Of a stretch of 64,000 bases of DNA, positions 17,686 through 26,427 are shown piece by piece; the stretch's first letter is position 1; every line of letters starts with the position of its first letter. A program made the translations under genes and the position numbers. The notes beneath the pieces are model-generated. The model was not told the DNA's origin, did no database searches, and was given only the letters and a program-made list of their open reading frames with translations. This stretch comes from Melioribacteraceae bacterium (GTDB lineage Bacteria; Bacteroidota; Ignavibacteria; Ignavibacteriales; Melioribacteraceae), in contig CP129490.1 of the NCBI GenBank assembly GCA_030584085.1, forward strand, positions 434,001 through 498,000. Direction: 5' to 3'.

Positions 17686-18633
17686 ATGAGAAAAGCATTA
17701 ATAGTTGGTATTAATGATTATCCAGCTGCACCGTTGAGAGGGTGCTTGAAGGATGCCAATGCAATTTCAAATGTACTTGAAACACATGGTGATGGTTCGC
17801 CAAATTTTTCAGTGAAATTATTAACATCACCTAGTGATACTATAAAACGAACTGATTTAAGAAAGGCGATTGAGGAATTGTTTTTGGGTGACTCTAATAT
17901 TGCTTTGTTTTATTTCTCTGGACATGGATTTATAAAAAGTACTGGCGGGTATATTGTTACAACCGACTTCGAGAAGTATGATGAAGGTATTTCTATGGAT
18001 GATATTCTTAAGTTAGCTAATGATTCGAAAGTAAAGGAAAAAATTCTAATATTGGATTGTTGTTATTCAGGTGCTTTTGGGTCACCTTCTTTAACTTCTG
18101 GTGCATTCGCTCATCTATCAGAGGGGTTAACAGTTTTGACCGCAAGTCGTGAAAATGAATCAGCATTGGAAATTAATGGAAGTGGTATCTTCACTTTATT
18201 AGTGGTGGATGCATTAAAAGGTGGGGCCGCCGATTTAAGGGGAAGTATTTCGCCTGGTAGCATTTATTCGTATGTTGATCAAGCGCTGGGACCCTGGGAC
18301 CAACGACCAATATTTAAAACGAATGTATCGCGGTTTACATCTTTAAGAAATATTACACCTCCAGTTCCTTTAGCAATACTCAGAAAAATATGTGAATACT
18401 TTCAAAATCCTCAAGATGAATATCAACTCGATCCGTCTTATGAATTTACGTCGCCAAATAAAAACGATGAACATGTGACGATATTTAAGGATTTACAAAA
18501 ATTCGAAAGAGTGGGTTTAGTAATCCCAGTTGGCGAGGAGCATATGTATTATGCATCAATGAATTCAAAATCTTGTAGACTAACGGCTTTGGGTTTTCAT
18601 TACTGGAGATTGGTAAATGAGAAAAAAATATGA
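17686..18633 (+). CDS. Caspase-like (C14) protease, probable Thoeris type IV effector
   Basis: 315 residues. A caspase-hemoglobinase fold occupies about 1-215, starting K-A-L-I-V-G-I-N-D-Y. The catalytic His is in Y-F-S-G-H80-G and the Cys in D124-C-C126-Y-S-G (D-x-C-x-S-G form). The last ~95 residues are a separate domain with winged-helix character (L-T-A-L-G-F-H-Y-W near the end), a candidate for binding the TIR-made signal. No signal peptide, so it acts in the cytoplasm. With the upstream TIR-like gene it matches type IV Thoeris, where TIR-derived signal turns on a caspase-like protease that degrades cell proteins. Catalytic residues are intact. Confidence 0.85.
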   Translation: MRKALIVGINDYPAAPLRGCLKDANAISNVLETHGDGSPNFSVKLLTSPSDTIKRTDLRKAIEELFLGDSNIALFYFSGHGFIKSTGGYIVTTDFEKYDEGISMDDILKLANDSKVKEKILILDCCYSGAFGSPSLTSGAFAHLSEGLTVLTASRENESALEINGSGIFTLLVVDALKGGAADLRGSISPGSIYSYVDQALGPWDQRPIFKTNVSRFTSLRNITPPVPLAILRKICEYFQNPQDEYQLDPSYEFTSPNKNDEHVTIFKDLQKFERVGLVIPVGEEHMYYASMNSKSCRLTALGFHYWRLVNEKKI

Positions 18634-18755
18634 TTTATAGAGGTAAAACTAGTGATAAATAATGGATAAAAATTGAGGAGAAAATTTAACTTTATTTAGG
18701 CAAACATTATTAAGAGCTTTTGGGAAAGTAGATCTTAATGATAAATTAAACAAGG

Positions 18756-18839
18756 GGTGGTAATAATAAGAAGAAAGCCGGACGCATTTTGCTCGGTAGG
18801 ACTTGGGATGAGATGGCGGAGTTTAAACAAGCAGTTTAG
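18756..18839 (+). pseudogene. 3' remnant of a DUF5131 gene, copy B
   Basis: Reads G-G-N-N-K-K-K-A-G-R-I-L-L-G-R-T-W-D-E-M, then A-E-F-K-Q-A-V and a stop, nearly the same as the end of copy A (17026-17108). The DNA is similar but not identical, and the tail TTTAAACAAGCAGTTTAG is shared exactly. The similarity continues past the stop into TTGGAGAT(T)TATAAAATGAAA. Upstream of 18756 there is no DUF5131 sequence, so this is a fragment at a junction. It lies between the caspase gene and the lipoprotein gene. Confidence 0.75.
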
Positions 18840-18858
18840 AAATTTGGAGATTTATAAA

Positions 18859-19971
18859 ATGAAAAAGTTAATAACTACATCGGTAATATTATTTCTTTTC
18901 CAAATACCATTTGGGGGATGTGGTGAAAAACCCAAAGAAAACATTAAGATTGGAGTCAGTCTACCGCTTTCGGGAGAGTTGGCCAATTTTGGAAAAACAG
19001 TTTTAAATGGGGTTGAGCTAGCAGTGAAACAAAGTGGATTAGAAAACATTGAGCTGATAATTGAAGATTCGAAGGGAGATCCAAAATCAGCTGTAAGTAT
19101 AATTAATAAATTAACGGATATAGATAAGGTTAAGTTTATTATAGGTGATTTAACAAGCGGTGCTACTTTAGCCATGGCACCAATAGTACAAAAAAAGAAG
19201 GTTTTGCTCATCTCGCCGACGGCATCAAATCCTAAATTATCTGATGCAGGCAGATATTTTTATAGAGTCTGGCCATCTGATAATTATGATGGAGAAATAG
19301 CAGCCAAATATAGTTTTACAAATATGAAGATTAATAGAGCGGCAATTGTTTATATAAACAATGATTATGGTCAAGGGCTTGCTGATATTTATGAAAAAAC
19401 ATTTATCGAACTGGGCGGAAAGATTCTATTAAAAGAGTCATACGCTCAAGAACAGACGGATTTTAGAACACTTATTCAGGTATTGAAAGGGTTTAATCCT
19501 GAGCTTGTTTATATTCCGGGTCATCCATATGGTATTGGAACTTTTCTAAAACAAGCTTACGAGCTTGGGTTAAATTGTCGGAAGTTTTCAAATGTTGCTG
19601 CAGAAGATAAAGAATTTTTAAATATTGCTAGCAGCTTAGCTAAGGGATTATTTTTTGTTACACCTGCCTTCGATATAAACTCTAATAAACCACATATAGA
19701 AAAGTTTTTAAATGAATATGAAAAAAAATATAATAACATTCCAGATATACATGCAGTAAAAGGTTTTGAAGCGATGTTTGTATTAATAAAGGGATTTGAG
19801 AACGAAAAAAGAACTCCGGATACTATGATAAACTTCTTATTAAAGAACAAATTTGATTCAATATCAGGAACCTTCTCATTTAATAAACATGGAGATGTTA
19901 TTTCTGATATGGCAGTAAAAAAATATAATGAGAATCTTAAGATCGAAGTAGTTGAAATTGTTGGTAAATAA
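18859..19971 (+). CDS. LivJ-type ABC substrate-binding lipoprotein
   Basis: The start is the ATG at 18859, not an earlier in-frame codon at 18757, because the earlier stretch is DUF5131 remnant read in another frame. This gives 370 residues with a lipoprotein signal: hydrophobic helix and lipobox F-G-G-C21. The mature part begins I-K-I-G-V-S-L-P-L-S-G and has the two-lobed type I periplasmic-binding fold of branched-chain amino-acid receptors (Peripla_BP_6). It could serve LivHMGF at 23917-27129, which lacks an adjacent receptor. Alternatively it works with the methyltransferase and membrane protein that follow it by 17 bp and a GTGA overlap. Confidence 0.88.
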   Translation: MKKLITTSVILFLFQIPFGGCGEKPKENIKIGVSLPLSGELANFGKTVLNGVELAVKQSGLENIELIIEDSKGDPKSAVSIINKLTDIDKVKFIIGDLTSGATLAMAPIVQKKKVLLISPTASNPKLSDAGRYFYRVWPSDNYDGEIAAKYSFTNMKINRAAIVYINNDYGQGLADIYEKTFIELGGKILLKESYAQEQTDFRTLIQVLKGFNPELVYIPGHPYGIGTFLKQAYELGLNCRKFSNVAAEDKEFLNIASSLAKGLFFVTPAFDINSNKPHIEKFLNEYEKKYNNIPDIHAVKGFEAMFVLIKGFENEKRTPDTMINFLLKNKFDSISGTFSFNKHGDVISDMAVKKYNENLKIEVVEIVGK

Positions 19972-19988
19972 AAATTGGAGACCAATAA

Positions 19989-21449
19989 ATGACGGATTTT
20001 AGACTATACCCGGAGTATGTAAATCTAGAAAACACATCAAAAAAACTAAGCGAAGTGTTCAGTAAATTACGTCAGGGAAAACCTCTTCAAAACAAATATC
20101 TGTACTTAGATTCTAGCGGGGCCAACAATTGGTCGAATGTAGAGGGAACTTTAGGGTTATCACAAAATGAAGAAAATTTATTAGAGCAACATTATGAAGA
20201 AATAGATAATACCATTCGTGAATTAAGTAATTGTAAATCTTATGATATCATAAGTTTGGGTTGTGGAACGGGCACTGATGATAAAACAATAATTAATACC
20301 ATTTATGGTAAAATGGAAAACCAGTTTTCTATTTCAACAATTGACTTATCTTTAGACTTATTGCACAAAGGTACTTATAATATTTACAAAGAGATCTTGG
20401 GTAAATACATTAAGTCAAAAGTTGATATTTTAGGAATTTGCTGTGATTTCGAAAATCTTGAAAATGCTAAAAGTTATCTTGAAACTCGTGAAAGGAATGA
20501 AACAAGGTTGTATCATTTACTAGGCCTGACGATTGGTAACAACAAAGAACTATGGCTTTTAAAGAAAATTCATGATAGAATGAAGAATGGAGATTATTTG
20601 CTTTTAGGTGTTGATCTAAGCGCTGACGATACAAAAGCATTAGCAAATTCTGAAGCGGCATATAATGTGGGCAATGCGTCAACATATGTTGATGAGTTTT
20701 TATTAGGCCCGTTAAATTTTTCTACAAGTTTTCATGTCAATAGAAAATATAAAGATCCGTTTCTGCATACAAAAATTAAATATTCTATTGAGCAGTGCGA
20801 CGAGATCGATTACTTAATTAATGGCTTTAAACCAATTCTTTTAAAGTCTAGATACTCAGATAATACAGATTATAGTAATAAAAATAATTCAAAAGATAGT
20901 AATAAATTCAGCGATATAAAAAACACAGTTACATTCACAAGATATTATAAATTTGGCCCTGCCCAAATATTATGTGATTATAGCAATAAATATAAAGCTG
21001 ATTCTTTTATTGAGTTCATCAACAATCTTTTTGGAAATAACGTTTTCTTAAAGCCTGTTACTGGAATAACAAAATTTGGATTAAGGGAGGATTTGTTGGG
21101 AAAACATGAGCCGTATCAATATCTTGTATTACTTCGGAAAGTTGATCCTAAACAAAGTATTGAAGAAGTTGATAGTTTAGTTAAAGAAGTTAATAATTTT
21201 TTAAATTACTTTGAAAACTCAAAAATAGACATTGATTTATTAAATCAACTTAAAGATAATCATATATATGATTATCTAGAAAAACCGGATGTCATCTTGC
21301 TTAGAAATGCAATATTTAGTCTGGATAGAATGAATTATGAGAAATTGGCTCCTCCATCGAAGCAAAGCTATAATGACAAGGAAGTTTATCAAAGCTTTTG
21401 TAATAATTTAATATCCTTTGTAAATACAAACATAGTGAGAGAAAAGTGA
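19989..21449 (+). CDS. EgtD-like SAM-dependent methyltransferase
   Basis: 486 residues. After ~80 helical residues, a class I methyltransferase begins with Y-D-I-I-S-L-G-C-G-T-G-T-D-D-K (motif I), followed by the I-D-L-S segment (motif II) and L-L-G-L-T-I-G-N, the block typical of histidine-N-alpha-methyltransferases (EgtD/DUF2260). The last ~150 residues are helical and unlike EgtD. No ergothioneine genes are near, so histidine is unlikely to be the substrate. It lies 17 bp after the receptor lipoprotein, with a TTGGAG ribosome site, and overlaps the next gene by 4 bp. Function unknown; a modifier in a signalling or defence unit is one possibility. Confidence 0.7.
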   Translation: MTDFRLYPEYVNLENTSKKLSEVFSKLRQGKPLQNKYLYLDSSGANNWSNVEGTLGLSQNEENLLEQHYEEIDNTIRELSNCKSYDIISLGCGTGTDDKTIINTIYGKMENQFSISTIDLSLDLLHKGTYNIYKEILGKYIKSKVDILGICCDFENLENAKSYLETRERNETRLYHLLGLTIGNNKELWLLKKIHDRMKNGDYLLLGVDLSADDTKALANSEAAYNVGNASTYVDEFLLGPLNFSTSFHVNRKYKDPFLHTKIKYSIEQCDEIDYLINGFKPILLKSRYSDNTDYSNKNNSKDSNKFSDIKNTVTFTRYYKFGPAQILCDYSNKYKADSFIEFINNLFGNNVFLKPVTGITKFGLREDLLGKHEPYQYLVLLRKVDPKQSIEEVDSLVKEVNNFLNYFENSKIDIDLLNQLKDNHIYDYLEKPDVILLRNAIFSLDRMNYEKLAPPSKQSYNDKEVYQSFCNNLISFVNTNIVREK

Positions 21450-21883
21450 ATAAAAATTTTTTTAACAATATAATTCTTAGTGCAATATCTGCAGTATTAT
21501 TATCCATATTATCAAATATAATAATTTCAATAGACTTTAAAATTTATACTCTTTTGGCAGGAATTTGTTTAACAATTTCAATTGTGAGTTTGGTTTTATA
21601 CACAAAAACAAAATTTGTGAAGGAAGATGAGGCAAAGCTAATTATTGAAAAAGAGGTAAATCCAAGTAGAAAAAGAATAGATGAAATCTACCGAAATAAA
21701 TTTTCTCAGGTTAAAGTTCAAGCTAGAATATATGGTGTTCTGGTAATTTTATTCCTTTTATTATCTATTTTGTTAATTGCTTATCAAAACCATGTCAATA
21801 ACTCACAAATGAGCTGTGACTTGAAAATCATAAACAGCATGATCAAAACTTTTCATCAAATAAACTTAGATAATCATTTGTAG
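21446..21883 (+). CDS. Small membrane protein with three predicted helices
   Basis: 145 residues from a GTG that overlaps the methyltransferase stop (GTGA). Two hydrophobic helices lie at about 8-27 and 33-52. A charged cytoplasmic-looking segment (about 55-93, K/E/R-rich) follows, then a third helix at about 94-113 and a short tail with one Cys. No family recognised. Translational coupling to the EgtD-like gene suggests a membrane anchor or transmembrane partner. Alternative starts are unlikely because the first helix begins almost at once. Confidence 0.6.
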   Translation: MNKNFFNNIILSAISAVLLSILSNIIISIDFKIYTLLAGICLTISIVSLVLYTKTKFVKEDEAKLIIEKEVNPSRKRIDEIYRNKFSQVKVQARIYGVLVILFLLLSILLIAYQNHVNNSQMSCDLKIINSMIKTFHQINLDNHL

Positions 21884-22297
21884 ATTTAATAAATTATTTC
21901 TTTTTGAATTAATTTTTGTCCTTTATGAGATTATTTGGTTTCAAAGTATAATACATAGAATAAAAATTCTTTTTTCGTATCGTGGAATGGGTGATTTAAT
22001 GACAACCAAAACGTTCATAAGCATTTTTGATGTTTTCAAATAGTTAACTAATCCTTTCAGTTAGTTTTGTTTTTATCTACAGAATGATAAACTTTTCTAC
22101 CTCCCCCACAATAAAAAATAACTTCGAGCACTAAGCAATTGGTCGTTGTGATAAACAAAACCAATGACTAAATGCCTTTAACCAGAAACTAGGAGTTAGA
22201 ACCCAGCAACCAGAACACACTTGATTCTAGCAAGCGTAATTACTATTTTATTGTGGTTCTATATTAAAAATGTGAGTTATAAAGTCACATATCAAAT
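21884..22297. other. Gene-free stretch before abiEi
   Basis: No coding region supported. It contains a weak stem (AACTAA at 22046-22051 with TTAGTT at 22061-22066) followed by a T-rich run, possibly a terminator for the upstream operon, and the abiEi operator described separately. Nothing else recognised. Confidence 0.5.
22270..22290 (+). promoter_or_regulatory. Inverted repeat before abiEi, likely AbiEi autorepression site
   Basis: ATGTGA, nine bases, TCACAT: a perfect 6-bp inverted repeat ending seven bases before the abiEi ATG. AbiEi antitoxins are known to repress their own operon by binding inverted repeats in this position. No clear -35/-10 pair is visible around it. Confidence 0.5.
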
Positions 22298-23113
22298 ATG
22301 AAAAAGCACGTTTCATACAGATCATCGGAGCTTCTTGATACGTTGCTGCAAAACGGGAAGGAGTTCTTTACACTTAAGGAAGCACAGGGAATTTTAAAAT
22401 ACAGCGATCCCGCGGCTGTCCGGAGATTGTTAAGCGACATGACAAAGCGGGGGTTAATACTAAGAATCAAAGACGGTCTGTATTCTATAATTCCTTATGA
22501 AAAAAATGCGAACATATATTTTCCCAACTGGCATCTTACCGCAGAAGCAATCGTACAACCACAAAAATATTACATTGGCTTTTACAGTGCGTTGGATATA
22601 CATGGATTAATTACACAGCCCTCTTTACTTGAACAGGTTGTTACGGAAAAGCAGATTATTCCAAAATACAGAAGAGTAAAAAAAGTAAAGTTTGAGTTTA
22701 TCACCCTGGGGAATCGCTTCTTTGGTTATAAAAAAACATGGATAGACGATTTTAACAAAGTTTATTGCAGCGACTTAGAAAAAACAATTTTAGATTGTCT
22801 TTATATGCCGGGCAAGGCAAACGGTATTACGGAAATTGTTAAAGCAATTTACAGAAGCGTAGGTAAAATAAATCATGAAACATTGTCGGCGTACTTAAGT
22901 AAGTTTAATTCCCTTGCTGTTTATAAACGGCTGGGATTCATTTTACAAAACTTAGACAAACAGAAAGATTTAAGAAAAGAAATGAGAAAACAAATAAGCG
23001 GTTCTTATACACCATTGGACCCGTCGCTACCGAAGGAAGGTAAATATAATTCGGAGTGGAAAGTAATTGATAATGTCGGAATTGAATCAGCATTAAAATC
23101 CGTTGGAACTTAA
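22298..23113 (+). CDS. abiEi: AbiEi-type antitoxin / autorepressor
   Basis: 271 residues. A winged-helix N-terminal domain (about 1-75, with F-T-L-K-E-A-Q, A-A-V-R-R-L-L-S-D-M-T-K-R-G and G-L-Y) precedes the conserved AbiEi domain (about 80-190, Y-Y-I-G-F-Y-S-A-L-D-I-H-G and S-D-L-E-K-T-I-L-D-C-L). In type IV toxin-antitoxin pairs AbiEi counters the AbiEii nucleotidyltransferase without binding it and represses the operon. The toxin gene follows by 2 bp. The system aborts phage infection in known cases. Confidence 0.9.
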   Translation: MKKHVSYRSSELLDTLLQNGKEFFTLKEAQGILKYSDPAAVRRLLSDMTKRGLILRIKDGLYSIIPYEKNANIYFPNWHLTAEAIVQPQKYYIGFYSALDIHGLITQPSLLEQVVTEKQIIPKYRRVKKVKFEFITLGNRFFGYKKTWIDDFNKVYCSDLEKTILDCLYMPGKANGITEIVKAIYRSVGKINHETLSAYLSKFNSLAVYKRLGFILQNLDKQKDLRKEMRKQISGSYTPLDPSLPKEGKYNSEWKVIDNVGIESALKSVGT

Positions 23114-23115
23114 TC

Positions 23116-23916
23116 ATGATAAAACCGGGAGAAATACAACAAACAGCAAACAAGCTCGGGTTAAGAGATACCCAGATTGAAAAAGATTATGTAATCGGCT
23201 GGGTCTTAAAAGGAATATCCGAAAACAAATATTTAAAGGAAAGATTGATCTTTAAAGGCGGTACAGCATTACGTAAAATCTACTTTCATGATTACCGTTT
23301 GTCGGAAGACCTGGATTTTACTTTTGCCGGTGATGATTTCGATAGAGATAAAATAAAAGAACATTTCGAAGAACTTTTAGAGTTTCTAAAAGAAGAGGCA
23401 AGAATTAACATTAATATCCAGGATGAGACAGTACATGCAACCGGTAATTATAATTTCTATCTCGGTTATACCGGTCCGTTGGGAGGAAGCGGAGCAAATA
23501 AGAATATAAAGGTGGATATTGCAAAAGATGAAAAACTATGTGATGATCCGGCTGAGCACAATGTTTACAATGAGTACTCTGATTTGAATGAAGACTTTAG
23601 TATTTTATGTTACACGTTGAATGAAATAGCAGCTGAGAAGATGAGATCGCTTATGCAAAGAACAGTGCCTAGAGATCTGTATGACATCTGGTACTTGCTT
23701 GAGGTGGAACAAAAAGATATTGAGGATTACGTTTTTAACTTTAGAGAAAAGACAGAATATAAGAACTTAAATCCGGATGATTTTATTGAAACACTTGATA
23801 GAAAAGAGGATGTATTTAATCAGCACTGGGAAAATAATTTAGCAAACCAGGTAAGTGAAGTCCCCGATTTTGATGAAGTTTGGAGACAATTAAAAAAGCA
23901 CTGGAAAAAATTATAA
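23116..23916 (+). CDS. abiEii: AbiEii nucleotidyltransferase toxin
   Basis: 266 residues with the nucleotidyltransferase motifs F-K-G-G-T-A-L-R-K and S-E-D-L-D-F (about 49-75), then K-V-D-I-A-K-D with the third acidic residue. Known AbiEii toxins add pyrimidines to tRNA acceptor stems and stop growth. The R-D-L-Y-D-I-W motif (about 187-193) is typical of this family. The stop codon is immediately followed by the livH start with no gap, so antitoxin, toxin and transporter may share a transcript; that joint looks like an insertion boundary. Confidence 0.92.
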   Translation: MIKPGEIQQTANKLGLRDTQIEKDYVIGWVLKGISENKYLKERLIFKGGTALRKIYFHDYRLSEDLDFTFAGDDFDRDKIKEHFEELLEFLKEEARININIQDETVHATGNYNFYLGYTGPLGGSGANKNIKVDIAKDEKLCDDPAEHNVYNEYSDLNEDFSILCYTLNEIAAEKMRSLMQRTVPRDLYDIWYLLEVEQKDIEDYVFNFREKTEYKNLNPDDFIETLDRKEDVFNQHWENNLANQVSEVPDFDEVWRQLKKHWKKL

Positions 23917-24795
23917 ATGACCGGACAGATAATCGTCAACATTTTAATATCAGGCAGTATCTTTCTGCTTATCGCATTAAGCTTTTCTCTAATATATGAA
24001 GTAACCCGTTTTTTCCACTTCGCGCACGCAGTAGTATTCACCTCCGGTGCGTACTTTGCTTTTCTTTTTCACATACTTTTCGGCTTGCCTTTGTTTATAT
24101 CAATTCCGTTAGCTGTTGCGGCGGCAAGTTTGGTTGGCTGCATGATGGAAGTGTTGGTTTATAAACCATTGCGTAAACGGGGAGCAACAAATATTATATT
24201 GCTGCTTGCAAGCCTGGGATTATACATTGTTCTACAAAATTTAATCTCAATGATATTTGGTGACGACACAAAATCAATCCGTACCTGGCCGGTGGTTGCC
24301 GGGCGCGAGGTGCTGGGTGCGAGGATAACGGATGTGCAGATTATTATAGTTGCTAGTTCCTTGTTGCTGGTTTTACTGGTTGCTGGGTTCTTGTCGTGGG
24401 CGAAGACAGGGAAGGCGATGAGGGCGGTGGCGAATAATAAAGAGCTTGCGGATATATCCGGTATTAACAGCGACAAAATAATTTTAATAAGTTTTGCAAT
24501 AGGTTCCGTAATTGCAGGTATTGCCGGAATACTTGTCGCATTAGATGTTGATATGACTCCAACTATGGGAATGAATGCATTAATGATGGGCGTAGTTGCA
24601 ATGATAGTCGGCGGTGTAGGTTCAATTTGGGGAATTTCACTCGGTGCGTTGCTGCTTGCTCTTGCTCAGAATCTCGGAGTATGGTACATCAGCTCTCAAT
24701 GGCAGGATGCAATTGCGTTTGCGATACTGCTCATCTTTTTACTCTTTAAGCCGGAGGGGTTTTTTGGTAAAAAGGTTAGGAAGGCGGAGGTATAG
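23917..24795 (+). CDS. livH: Branched-chain amino acid ABC permease LivH
   Basis: 292 residues with about eight membrane helices. It is a BPD_transp_2 permease: the F-H-F-A-H-A-V-V-F motif near the N-terminus and the cytoplasmic coupling block with G-K-A-M-R-A-V-A-N-N-K-E-L-A-D-I-S-G are typical of LivH. It imports branched-chain amino acids or similar compounds (urea and amides in some homologues). It starts directly after the abiEii stop and lies 5 bp before livM, heading the livHMGF unit. The receptor gene is not adjacent; the nearest is the lipoprotein at 18859. Confidence 0.93.
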   Translation: MTGQIIVNILISGSIFLLIALSFSLIYEVTRFFHFAHAVVFTSGAYFAFLFHILFGLPLFISIPLAVAAASLVGCMMEVLVYKPLRKRGATNIILLLASLGLYIVLQNLISMIFGDDTKSIRTWPVVAGREVLGARITDVQIIIVASSLLLVLLVAGFLSWAKTGKAMRAVANNKELADISGINSDKIILISFAIGSVIAGIAGILVALDVDMTPTMGMNALMMGVVAMIVGGVGSIWGISLGALLLALAQNLGVWYISSQWQDAIAFAILLIFLLFKPEGFFGKKVRKAEV

Positions 24796-24800
24796 CTAAA

Positions 24801-25673
24801 TTGGAATACTTACTTCACATATTAATCTTAATCGGCATTTATTCAATCCTGTCGATATCGTTGAACCTGCTGGTGGGTTATACGGGAATATTATCTATTG
24901 CTCATGCGGCGTTTTATGGAGTGGGTGCTTATGTTGCTTCGTTAATGGCTCTAAGGTTGGATTCACCATTCCTTCTTAATTTATTTTTGGCTGTTGCCGG
25001 GGCGGGTGTGTTCGGGGCTGTTGTTGGCATTCCTTCTTTAAGAATAAAAGACGATTACTTTGTGATCGCTACTTTCGCATTTCAGATTATCACATTTAGT
25101 ATATTAAATAACTTGGTGAACTTTACCGGTGGACCGCTTGGTCTGCCGGGTATACCGCAACCGGAAATTTTTGGTTTTGTAATTTCGACTCATATCGAGT
25201 TTTTAATATTAACAGGGTTGCTTGCCGTATTTACTTATTGGTTTGCAAATAGAATTGTTAAATCACCTTTCGGAAGAATGTTGAAGGCAATACGTGAAGA
25301 TGAAGTCTTTGCGGAAGCGGCTGGTAAGCATGTAGTTGAGGCGAAGGTAAAAATATTTATGGTCGGAGCAGCATTAGCTTCAATAGCTGGGGTAATTTAC
25401 GCAACCTATATTACATACATTGATCCGACTTCTTTTACGATAATGGAATCGATATTTATTATATCGATAGTGATAATCGGCGGTGCTGCTAATTTAAGAG
25501 GATCGATTGTAGGTGCAATAGTTTTAGTTGCATTGCCTGAACTGCTGAGGTTTGTCGGCTTGCCGAATTCGGTTGCCGCAAACATTAGACAAATGTTATA
25601 CGGCGGACTATTAGTCGTATTTATGTTATGGAGACCGCAGGGATTTATTGGGGAGTATAAGTTAAATGACTAG
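24801..25673 (+). CDS. livM: Branched-chain amino acid ABC permease LivM
   Basis: 290 residues. It begins at a TTG with the purine-rich GGCGGAGG about ten bases upstream inside the end of livH; no nearer ATG fits. About eight membrane helices. Hallmarks are S-L-N-L-L-V-G-Y-T-G, S-I-A-H-A-A-F-Y-G-V-G-A-Y and the coupling block G-R-M-L-K-A-I-R-E-D-E-V-F-A-E-A-A-G. The second permease of the LivHM pair. Overlaps livG by 8 bp. Confidence 0.93.
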   Translation: MEYLLHILILIGIYSILSISLNLLVGYTGILSIAHAAFYGVGAYVASLMALRLDSPFLLNLFLAVAGAGVFGAVVGIPSLRIKDDYFVIATFAFQIITFSILNNLVNFTGGPLGLPGIPQPEIFGFVISTHIEFLILTGLLAVFTYWFANRIVKSPFGRMLKAIREDEVFAEAAGKHVVEAKVKIFMVGAALASIAGVIYATYITYIDPTSFTIMESIFIISIVIIGGAANLRGSIVGAIVLVALPELLRFVGLPNSVAANIRQMLYGGLLVVFMLWRPQGFIGEYKLND

Positions 25674-26424
25674 TCCAGTGCTAAATATTTCGCATCTACA
25701 AAAGTCTTTCAATGGTATAACTGCGCTGGATGATTTTTCATGTGAAGTTAGCGAGAATGAGATTCTAGGGGTGATTGGTCCGAACGGAGCGGGTAAATCT
25801 ACTTTGTTTAATGTTGTAACCGGTTTTTTAAAACCCGAGAGCGGCAAGGTTAAATTTGATAACAAAGAATTATTGAGTTTACAATCACACACAATTGTAA
25901 ATCATGGTATATCAAGAACATTTCAAGATCTTCGATTAATTAGACAGTTAACAGTTTTGGATAATTTGCTTCTTTCTTTTCAAAACAATATCGGAGAAAA
26001 CTTATTTAATGTATTCAGTACACCAACAAAAATAAATTCTATTGAAAGGGAAAATGTAAAACGAGCATTGGAATTATTGGAATATGCGGGTATTGTAGAG
26101 AAGAACAATGACTTAGCGGGTAGTTTATCTTATGGACAGCAAAAATTATTGAGCGTAATGTGTTGCCTTGCCGCTGATCCGAAATTATTATTACTCGATG
26201 AGCCTATAGCTGGAGTTAACCCGGAGATGCGTAATAAGATTTTAAAAATTATTTCTGATCTACCAAAAAAAGGAAAGTCGGTTATTTTAATTGATCACGA
26301 TATGGATTTTATCAGAGGAATTTGTAACAGAATAATTTTTATGGATGCGGGAAAGAAAATTAGTGAAGGAACACCGGAGGAAGTCTTAAACGACCCCAAA
26401 GTAATAGAAGCTTACTTAGAATAA
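25666..26424 (+). CDS. livG: Branched-chain amino acid ABC ATPase LivG
   Basis: 252 residues. Walker A G-P-N-G-A-G-K-S-T (38-46), signature L-S-Y-G-Q-Q-K, Walker B L-L-L-L-D-E-P, switch His in I-L-I-D-H-D-M. The C-terminal I-S-E-G-T-P-E-E-V-L tail is typical of LivG. Together with LivF it powers the LivHM channel. Its ATG overlaps the end of livM; livF starts 3 bp after its stop. Confidence 0.94.
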   Translation: MTSPVLNISHLQKSFNGITALDDFSCEVSENEILGVIGPNGAGKSTLFNVVTGFLKPESGKVKFDNKELLSLQSHTIVNHGISRTFQDLRLIRQLTVLDNLLLSFQNNIGENLFNVFSTPTKINSIERENVKRALELLEYAGIVEKNNDLAGSLSYGQQKLLSVMCCLAADPKLLLLDEPIAGVNPEMRNKILKIISDLPKKGKSVILIDHDMDFIRGICNRIIFMDAGKKISEGTPEEVLNDPKVIEAYLE

Positions 26425-26427
26425 TTC

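Noticed and set aside
18757-18858. N-terminal extension of the lipoprotein gene from the first in-frame start
   Set aside because: The stretch is the DUF5131 remnant read in a different frame; the ATG at 18859 has a ribosome site and gives a proper lipoprotein signal.
19989-21449. Ergothioneine biosynthesis EgtD
   Set aside because: Length (486) and C-terminal part differ from EgtD, and no egtB or egtC gene is nearby, so only the methyltransferase fold is claimed.
21884-22297. tRNA or other RNA gene in the gap before abiEi
   Set aside because: No cloverleaf, no T-loop motif and no conserved RNA pattern could be found by eye; the same holds for the other gaps.
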